Shown one piece after another: positions 7,299-11,905 of a stretch of 11,905 nucleotides of DNA. The notes beneath the pieces were generated by a model. It saw only the letters and a program-made list of their open reading frames with translations. It was not told the origin of the DNA and made no database searches. Source of the stretch: Bacteroidota bacterium (GTDB lineage: Bacteria > Bacteroidota > Ignavibacteria > Ignavibacteriales > Ignavibacteriaceae); the NCBI GenBank assembly GCA_023433685.1, contig JAEYUD010000110.1, forward strand, positions 1-11,905, written 5' to 3'. Made by a program: the position numbers and the translations under genes. Numbering within the stretch: position 1 is the first letter of the stretch; each line of letters starts with the position of its first letter.

Positions 7299-9752
7299 AT
7301 GAACCGATTATTTTCACTGGCAATAATTGCCTTGTTGATCATGACCAGCGATGGTCTCAGCCAACAGAAAAAACCCGCCAACGCCCCCGGTGGAGCCGAC
7401 CCTTCAGGCGAAATTTCAGGCGTTCTTATTGATGCCAAAACAGGAAAACCTGTTGAATATGGCAATTTTGTAATTTACCGTAAAAAAGACAAAGCCCTGG
7501 TTAACGGAACGGTTTCTGAAAATTCCGGCGCGTTCAAGGTGAATCAGGTACCATTCGGATTTTACACCGCTGAAGTCTCTTTTATTGGATATGAGAAACT
7601 GATAATTGACTCAATTCTGGTAACCCCAAAAAGTCTCTCGATCAACCTCGGAGTGCTTAAACTTAACCCAAGCGGACTGACCACCGGCGAAGTGACCGTA
7701 ACGGGTGAAAAAGATGCCATCATTAACAACCTTGACAAGCAGGTGATCAACGTCGATAAAAATATCGCGTCAGCCGGCGGAAATGCTGCCGATGTGCTGC
7801 GCAACGTCCCCTCGGTCCAGGTTGATCTCGACGGTAATATCACACTCCGCGGCAACGGAAATGTGAAGATTCTTATCGATGGTCGCCCCGCGAACACAGG
7901 CGGACAGTCAGTCGGTGATATTCTGGCTTCAATTCCCGCAGGGTCGATCGAATCGATTGAGCTCGTTACCAACCCTTCCGCGAAATATGACGCTGAAGGC
8001 ACGGCAGGAATCGTTAACATAAAACTAAAGAAAAAGAGCAACCTCGGTATTAATGGTATGATTTCAACCAATGCCGGAACGGGTGACAAATACAACTCTT
8101 CAGTTAACCTGAACTACAAAATGGAACACGTCAATTTCTTCGGAAATTTTGATTTCAGGATCAACAATTTCATGAACGACGGTAATTCCGTGAGAAACGC
8201 CTTCTACCCCGGCTCTACAAATTCATTGCTCCAGAACTCAACTGGTAACTTTACAATGAATATGAACAACTATAACCTCGGGTTCGACCTCTATCTCGAC
8301 GATTTCAGCACGATTACCCTTCAGGGCAACTATCGTAAGTTCAGTTTCGATAACGCCCAGAGGACATTCAACACTTCGAACACTACCAACAGCCCGGTTG
8401 AAAATTACTTCAGATATTCTGAAGCAGGCAGGGATTTCCAGAATCAGAACTACACCCTAAACTTCAAAAGAACATTTGAGGATAAGAACACCGAGCTGAC
8501 AGCTGACCTCACCTTCTCAAGGAATGACGTGAACGTAGGTGGTTCTTCAAGTATCGACAGATACAACAATTCATCCCTGCTCAAAACCAGGAACGATGCA
8601 AACAGCAAATTCCAGTTCCTCGTTGGGTCAGTAAATTGGTCGATGCCCCTCTTTGAAAGTTCTGTCAAGATGGAAACAGGTTTGAAATCAACCATTCGTG
8701 ATCTGAATTCGGATGTCTCCTACTTCAATAACGATCCCGTTACAGACGCCTGGGTGCTGAACACGAACACAACCAACTCTTTCGATTACAAAGAACAGAT
8801 CCATGCCGCTTTCGCTATCTTTACCGGTGCGTTTGGTGACTTCAAGTATCAGGCAGGGCTTCGCTCTGAAACAACCATCGCAGACGGCAAGACCGACCGC
8901 ACCAATGTGAAGGTTGAGAAGAACTATACCGACTTCTTTCCCTCGGTTTACCTTACATGGGCCCCGGCGATGACGCAGGAGATTCGCGCCAACTACAGCC
9001 GCAGGGTTGACAGACCAAATCCGCGCCAGGTAAATCCGTTTGTTGACAACACCGATACCCTTAACCTTTTCTACGGTAACCCGAACCTCGACCCACAGTT
9101 CACCGATTCATACGAACTCGGATATTCCCTGTTCATGGGCAAACTGAATTTCATGTCAACCGTGTTCTACCGCCAGACTAACGGTGCCATCAACACTTTC
9201 ACAAAACTTATCGGCAACGGCGTTACCGAAACAACCTTTGACAATATCGCGACCCAGAAGAACACCGGCTTCGAAGTATCGGCCGGAGGCGAGATCTTCC
9301 CCGGATTCAGACTCAATCCGAGCTTCTCATGGTTCAGAACACAGCTCGACGGTCAGTCAGGCATCACAAGAATCAGCCAGGACGACTACAGTTGGAACGC
9401 CAAGGTGATCTCATCGCTCAATCTCTTCGAGGGTGCAAGCATGCAGGTCTTCTTCAACTATAACGCCCCTCAGGTTATGGCTCAAGGCAGAACCGAGGAG
9501 ATGTACTTCGTGGATCTCGCTTACAAGCAGGATTTCTTCGACGGCAACCTCTCCCTCACAGTAAGAGTCTCCGATCTCTTCAACACAATGAAGTGGACAA
9601 ACACAACCTACGGCTCGAACTTTGACTTCTCGAACTACCGCAAGAACGACTCGAGAAATGTCTACGTGGGTCTTACCTACACCTTCAACAGCTTCAAGAA
9701 AAAACCCCAAAAACCCTCCGACGATGGCGGGATGGGGGCTGATACTTTTTAG
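7299..9752 (+). CDS. TonB-dependent-receptor-like outer-membrane beta-barrel protein
   Basis: Outer-membrane protein of 817 residues from the chosen start. The ATG at 7299 gives a compact signal peptide (MNRLFSLAIIALLIMTSDGLSQ). In-frame ATGs at 7275 and 7230 are possible, but 7230 adds a 23-residue extension atypical of a signal peptide. Domains in order (numbered from 7299): carboxypeptidase-regulatory-like sandwich (~37-122, GVLIDAKTGKPVEYGNFVIY, FGFYTAEVSFIGYE); possible TonB-box-like TGEVTVTGE (~129-137); plug domain (~138-240, with VLRNVPSVQVDLDGNITLRG, ILIDGRP, NPSAKYDAEGTAGIVNI); then a long barrel region of the outer-membrane beta-barrel type 3 style, rich in alternating aromatic strands and Asn/Thr loops. 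The last strand (VGLTYTFNSF) is followed by a polar KKKPQKPSDDGG tail ending in Phe. The ligand is unknown. It is divergent from the exporter operon and likely monocistronic. Confidence 0.88.
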   Translation: MNRLFSLAIIALLIMTSDGLSQQKKPANAPGGADPSGEISGVLIDAKTGKPVEYGNFVIYRKKDKALVNGTVSENSGAFKVNQVPFGFYTAEVSFIGYEKLIIDSILVTPKSLSINLGVLKLNPSGLTTGEVTVTGEKDAIINNLDKQVINVDKNIASAGGNAADVLRNVPSVQVDLDGNITLRGNGNVKILIDGRPANTGGQSVGDILASIPAGSIESIELVTNPSAKYDAEGTAGIVNIKLKKKSNLGINGMISTNAGTGDKYNSSVNLNYKMEHVNFFGNFDFRINNFMNDGNSVRNAFYPGSTNSLLQNSTGNFTMNMNNYNLGFDLYLDDFSTITLQGNYRKFSFDNAQRTFNTSNTTNSPVENYFRYSEAGRDFQNQNYTLNFKRTFEDKNTELTADLTFSRNDVNVGGSSSIDRYNNSSLLKTRNDANSKFQFLVGSVNWSMPLFESSVKMETGLKSTIRDLNSDVSYFNNDPVTDAWVLNTNTTNSFDYKEQIHAAFAIFTGAFGDFKYQAGLRSETTIADGKTDRTNVKVEKNYTDFFPSVYLTWAPAMTQEIRANYSRRVDRPNPRQVNPFVDNTDTLNLFYGNPNLDPQFTDSYELGYSLFMGKLNFMSTVFYRQTNGAINTFTKLIGNGVTETTFDNIATQKNTGFEVSAGGEIFPGFRLNPSFSWFRTQLDGQSGITRISQDDYSWNAKVISSLNLFEGASMQVFFNYNAPQVMAQGRTEEMYFVDLAYKQDFFDGNLSLTVRVSDLFNTMKWTNTTYGSNFDFSNYRKNDSRNVYVGLTYTFNSFKKKPQKPSDDGGMGADTF

Positions 9753-9788
9753 TTATTAGCTATTAGGTATTAGCTATTAGGTATTAGC
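9750..9788. repeat. 14-bp tandem repeat (ATTAGCTATTAGGT) starting at the barrel-gene stop
   Basis: Two exact 14-bp units (9755-9768, 9769-9782) plus half a unit begin 2 nt after the TAG stop. The stop itself (TAGTTATTAG) reads as part of the same phrase. Confidence 0.8.
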
Positions 9789-9804
9789 CGTTACAAAAAA
9801 TATG

Positions 9805-9839
9805 AAGGCACTAAGAAAATAATCAGTTCTTAGTGCCTT
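9805..9839 (+). terminator. Perfect 13-bp hairpin after the barrel gene, candidate terminator
   Basis: AAGGCACTAAGAA (9805-9817) pairs perfectly with TTCTTAGTGCCTT (9827-9839) across a 9-nt loop. It lies 52 nt past the barrel gene's stop. The T-tract after it is only a few bases (TTTGTGG), so it is not a textbook intrinsic terminator; it could also be a palindromic intergenic repeat or protect the mRNA 3' end. Confidence 0.55.
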
Positions 9840-9850
9840 TGTGGTATTTC

Positions 9851-9945
9851 AAAACACTCTACACTATACACTATACCCCAAACACTATACACTATACCCC
9901 AAACACTCCACACTATACCCCAAACACTCCACCCCATACACTATA
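9851..9945. repeat. 21-bp tandem array of CACTATACCCC-type units
   Basis: Units of the form AAACACT(A/C)... ending CACTATACCCC repeat with a 21-bp period at 9880-9900 and 9901-9921, with degenerate copies on either side. The array is flanked by direct repeats TTTGTGGTAT at 9838-9847 and 9946-9955. There are no unique spacers, so this is not a CRISPR array. The last copy decays into the putative -7 box of the kinase gene. Confidence 0.8.
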
Positions 9946-9949
9946 TTTG
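9942..9949 (+). promoter_or_regulatory. Bacteroidetes-type -7 box (TATATTTG) for the kinase-reductase pair
   Basis: TATATTTG ends 25 nt before the kinase ATG, nearly the same placement as the -7 box of the exporter operon (29 nt). The expected -33 region falls inside the C/A-rich tandem array and has no TTG, so promoter strength is uncertain. Confidence 0.45.
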
Positions 9950-9974
9950 TGGTATCAAAAACAACGGTTTTCCC

Positions 9975-10994
9975 ATGAATCTCCTTATTGCCGGCTCCTC
10001 CGTTGAGGACATGATACACATTTTAGGTCCAAACTCCTCACCACTCGCTACTGAACACTCGCTACTGAAATCGGGTAATGGCAAAGCCACAAGCGGGCAA
10101 CGCGCGACTGATAACGAACTTCACAGTTCACAGTTCACAGCTCACACTTCCCCACTAAACCAACCCGGCGGCATGTACTACGTCGCTTCCGCCTGCAACG
10201 CGCTGAAGGATGAGGGGGATGAGATATGGATGCTTACGGGGATGTCGGAGAAGCAGAGGCACCTTTACTTTCCGTTGTATGATAATTTCAATCTTGAGTT
10301 CGTGAACCATGTCGAGCAGCTACCGGTGAACCACCTCTTTATTCATGATGAGGGGGAGCGCGATGAAAAATATGAGAATTTCGCGCAGAAGATAGAGTTT
10401 GATCCCGAAGCGCTCTCGCGGCACCACTTCGACGGGGTGCTGCTGAATCTGATCACGGGGTTCGACCTCACCCCTGCCGACGCGGCAGCGATCAAAAAAG
10501 TGACAGGCGCGCCCGTTTACCTCGATATCCACTCCCGCTCAAGGTCGTTCAACCCCGACGGCAAAAGGGTGTTCGCGAAGATCACTGATATTGAAGATTG
10601 GCTCGCCCCGGTTGACATCCTGCAGGCGAACGAAAATGAGATCAAATATTGCGGCGACGGCGAAGAGGAGAGCCTGATAGTTGAAAATATCTTAAATTTG
10701 GGGGTTAAAATTGTTCTGGTTACCGGAAGTGCTGCCGGTGTCCGGATGTACCGACGGATAAACGGGGAGACCAATTCACTCTTCGTTAAAGCCCTCCCGG
10801 TCAATGCCGTTAATAAAGTCGGCTGCGGCGATGTCTTCGGTTCCGCCTTTTTTATTCACTGGCTTAGGACGTGCGACCCCGTGAGGTCACTCTACTTCGC
10901 TAATGCCGCGGGCGCGGCGGTCTCAACCTACGGGAAGAACAGTCTGATTACCGGATTAAAAAAAGATGTTGATACCCTCTTACATGAAAAATAA
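9975..10994 (+). CDS. PfkB-family carbohydrate/nucleoside kinase with a repeat-encoded insertion
   Basis: Predicted cytosolic ATP-dependent sugar or nucleoside kinase of 339 residues; the exact substrate is not recognisable. Family features in order: first strand MNLLIAGSSVEDMI (1-14); the glycine pair PGG (64-66) opening the substrate pocket; the NxxE metal/phosphate motif at N219-E222 (QANENEI); strand VLVTGSAAGV (247-256); and signature 2 NKVGCGDVF (280-288) with the presumed catalytic base Asp286. The usual DTTG start of that signature is NKVG here. Residues ~21-62 (10035-10160) are unlike the family: low-complexity Ser/Thr-rich sequence encoded by a dispersed intergenic repeat, inserted in frame where homologues have a short lid segment. 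No SD precedes the ATG. The 3' end overlaps the reductase start by 11 nt, implying co-translation. Family assignment is good; activity with the insertion is uncertain. Confidence 0.85.
   Translation: MNLLIAGSSVEDMIHILGPNSSPLATEHSLLKSGNGKATSGQRATDNELHSSQFTAHTSPLNQPGGMYYVASACNALKDEGDEIWMLTGMSEKQRHLYFPLYDNFNLEFVNHVEQLPVNHLFIHDEGERDEKYENFAQKIEFDPEALSRHHFDGVLLNLITGFDLTPADAAAIKKVTGAPVYLDIHSRSRSFNPDGKRVFAKITDIEDWLAPVDILQANENEIKYCGDGEEESLIVENILNLGVKIVLVTGSAAGVRMYRRINGETNSLFVKALPVNAVNKVGCGDVFGSAFFIHWLRTCDPVRSLYFANAAGAAVSTYGKNSLITGLKKDVDTLLHEK
10035..10160. repeat. In-frame dispersed-repeat insertion within the kinase gene
   Basis: About 126 bp (42 codons, no stop) interrupts the kinase between residues 20 and 63. 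The left part has CACTCGCTACTGAA units. The middle (10058-10102) matches the reverse complement of 2592-2636 at 41 of 45 positions. The right part (10117-10139) is identical over 23 nt to window positions 4-26 and continues into CTCACACTTC. Edges are estimated from where family-like residues resume, so they may be off by a few codons. Confidence 0.75.
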
Positions 10995-11880
10995 AATTTT
11001 GATCTTTGGCGCAACCGGCATGCTCGGTCAGCGATGCTACGAATATTTCGCGAAAAAACTCGGCTACACCACACTTCTTTCATCGTTCGAAGATAGTTTC
11101 TACGACACTTCCGCCCAATACATCCCGGTGGATATCACGAAAAGAGACCAGGTAAAGAAGATAATCGCGGAGTTCTCACCCGACTATATCATCAACGCCG
11201 CGGCCTTCACAAATGTTGATAAGTCGGAGTCGGAACGGGAAATGGCGTGGAACATCAATGTGAAAGCCGTTGAGTACATGGCCGAGGGTGCCCGCAACTG
11301 CGACTCGCACCTGATCCACATCTCATCCGACTACATCTTCGACGGCGTTAAGGGGCAATACACCGAGAACGATAAACCAAACCCCGTCGGTTACTATGGC
11401 CGAACTAAACTCGCGGGCGAGAACGCCCTGAAAATATCGAATGCCCTCCACACAATCCTAAGAACGAATGTTCTCTACGGTGTTATCAAAACGGGACGGC
11501 TCGATTTCGTCAGATGGGTGGTTGAATCGATCCGCAAAGGGGAACAGATAAGAATTGTAACCGATCAGATCAACAACCCGACTTTCCTCGACGACCTCGT
11601 CCGTGCCATCGGTCAGGTGATCGAGTTCGGGAAGTACGGCATCTACAACATTGGCGGCGAAGAGTTCATCTCCCGTTACGATTTCACAATGCGTATCTGC
11701 GATTTCTTCGGTCTCAACAAATCACAGGTTACCGCCATCCTCACCCCCGAGCTCAACCAGCCGGCAAAACGCCCCCTGAATTCAGGCCTCGTAACCCTCA
11801 AAGCAGAAACAGAGTTCGGTTACTCCCCCACCCCGATTGAAGAAACCTTCCGATTCATGAAGGAAGAGTTGGACCTTTAG
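10984..11880 (+). CDS. RmlD-like SDR: dTDP-4-dehydrorhamnose reductase family
   Basis: NAD(P)-dependent extended short-chain dehydrogenase/reductase of 298 residues, probably acting on a nucleotide-linked 4-keto sugar in the cytosol. Motifs: Rossmann GATGMLG (9-15); NAAAFTNVDKSE (71-82), typical of RmlD; active-site HISSDYIFDG (112-121) and catalytic YGRTK (Tyr138, Lys142); substrate region NPTFLDDL; then YNIGGEEFISRYDF. Length is normal for RmlD (~290-300). The frame is open from an ATG at 10966, but the ATG at 10984 puts the Rossmann strand (MKNKILIFG) at the canonical position, so it is chosen. It overlaps the kinase stop by 11 nt. No rmlA, rmlB or rmlC neighbour is visible, so rhamnose synthesis is not certain and the gene symbol is withheld. 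Confidence 0.85.
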   Translation: MKNKILIFGATGMLGQRCYEYFAKKLGYTTLLSSFEDSFYDTSAQYIPVDITKRDQVKKIIAEFSPDYIINAAAFTNVDKSESEREMAWNINVKAVEYMAEGARNCDSHLIHISSDYIFDGVKGQYTENDKPNPVGYYGRTKLAGENALKISNALHTILRTNVLYGVIKTGRLDFVRWVVESIRKGEQIRIVTDQINNPTFLDDLVRAIGQVIEFGKYGIYNIGGEEFISRYDFTMRICDFFGLNKSQVTAILTPELNQPAKRPLNSGLVTLKAETEFGYSPTPIEETFRFMKEELDL

Positions 11881-11905
11881 TTAGTGGTTAGTGGTTAGTG
11901 GTTAG
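11877..11905. repeat. 7-bp tandem repeat (TTAGTGG) starting at the reductase stop codon
   Basis: TTAG followed by three exact TTAGTGG units and TTAG runs to the window edge. The TAG stop of the reductase (11878-11880) is part of the first phrase. The array may continue beyond the window. Its 13-nt segment at 11886-11898 equals the minus-strand sequence at 2858-2870. Confidence 0.85.

Noticed and set aside
7562..8095. Minus-strand 177-codon open frame opposite the barrel gene
   Set aside because: Antisense to the plug domain; Ser/Pro/Leu-rich with no motif and no upstream signal.
9851..9945. Possible CRISPR array
   Set aside because: Units are directly adjacent 21-bp copies with no unique spacers, and there are no cas genes in the window.
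10035..10160. Kinase insert read as a frameshift, or as a sign that translation starts further downstream
   Set aside because: The frame is open throughout, and canonical PfkB residues (MNLLIAGSSVEDMI) lie upstream of it. The next Met (residue 67) would delete the PGG pocket motif, so an in-frame insertion is the simpler reading.

Overview
The window most resembles a member of the Ignavibacteria/Chlorobi-Bacteroidetes lineage. This is inferred from protein style and not from any marker gene. The secreted protein ends in a type IX secretion (T9SS) sorting domain with the NYPNPFNPST motif. The outer-membrane barrel carries a carboxypeptidase-regulatory-like N-terminal domain. Two gene starts have a Bacteroidetes-type -7 box (TATATTTG). 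The intergenic DNA is full of degenerate short-phrase tandem repeats. No rRNA, tRNA, CRISPR array, phage gene or transposase is visible.

Layout. (1) 43-2484, minus strand: a large secreted Asp-box (BNR/Ycf48-like) beta-propeller protein with a C-terminal T9SS sorting domain. (2) 2485-2875: a non-coding repeat block with a 76-bp imperfect tandem duplication, a CACAGAG-type inverted repeat and GTGGTTAG phrases. (3) 2876-7086, minus strand: a tight four-gene operon, transcribed adaptor > ATPase > permease > permease, encoding a MacAB/LolCDE-type ABC exporter with a membrane-fusion protein. Gaps are 10 nt, a 4-nt overlap, and 8 nt. (4) 7087-7298: a divergent intergenic region with a -7 box for the exporter operon and nested short repeats. 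(5) 7299-9752, plus strand: a TonB-dependent-receptor-like outer-membrane barrel. (6) 9753-9974: a hairpin, a 14-bp tandem repeat and a 21-bp tandem array ending in a perfect -7 box. (7) 9975-11880, plus strand: a PfkB-family sugar/nucleoside kinase overlapping an RmlD-like NAD(P)-dependent sugar reductase by 11 nt. The window ends in a 7-bp tandem repeat that starts at the reductase stop codon.

How the genes work together. The exporter operon is a self-contained inner-membrane pump lacking only an outer-membrane channel. The divergent barrel is a plausible but unproven envelope neighbour. The kinase and reductase overlap and are probably translated together, suggesting a shared sugar or nucleotide-sugar substrate.

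The most striking observation is that the kinase gene appears to carry an in-frame insertion of about 126 bp (42 codons) between its first beta strand and the glycine pair that opens the sugar-binding region. That insert is built from the same repeat phrases found outside genes elsewhere in the window: a 45-nt stretch with 4 mismatches matches the 2592-2636 repeat in inverted orientation, and 23 identical nt match the window start. More broadly, all four gene 3' ends not followed closely by another gene have short-phrase repeats within about 20 nt of the stop codon.
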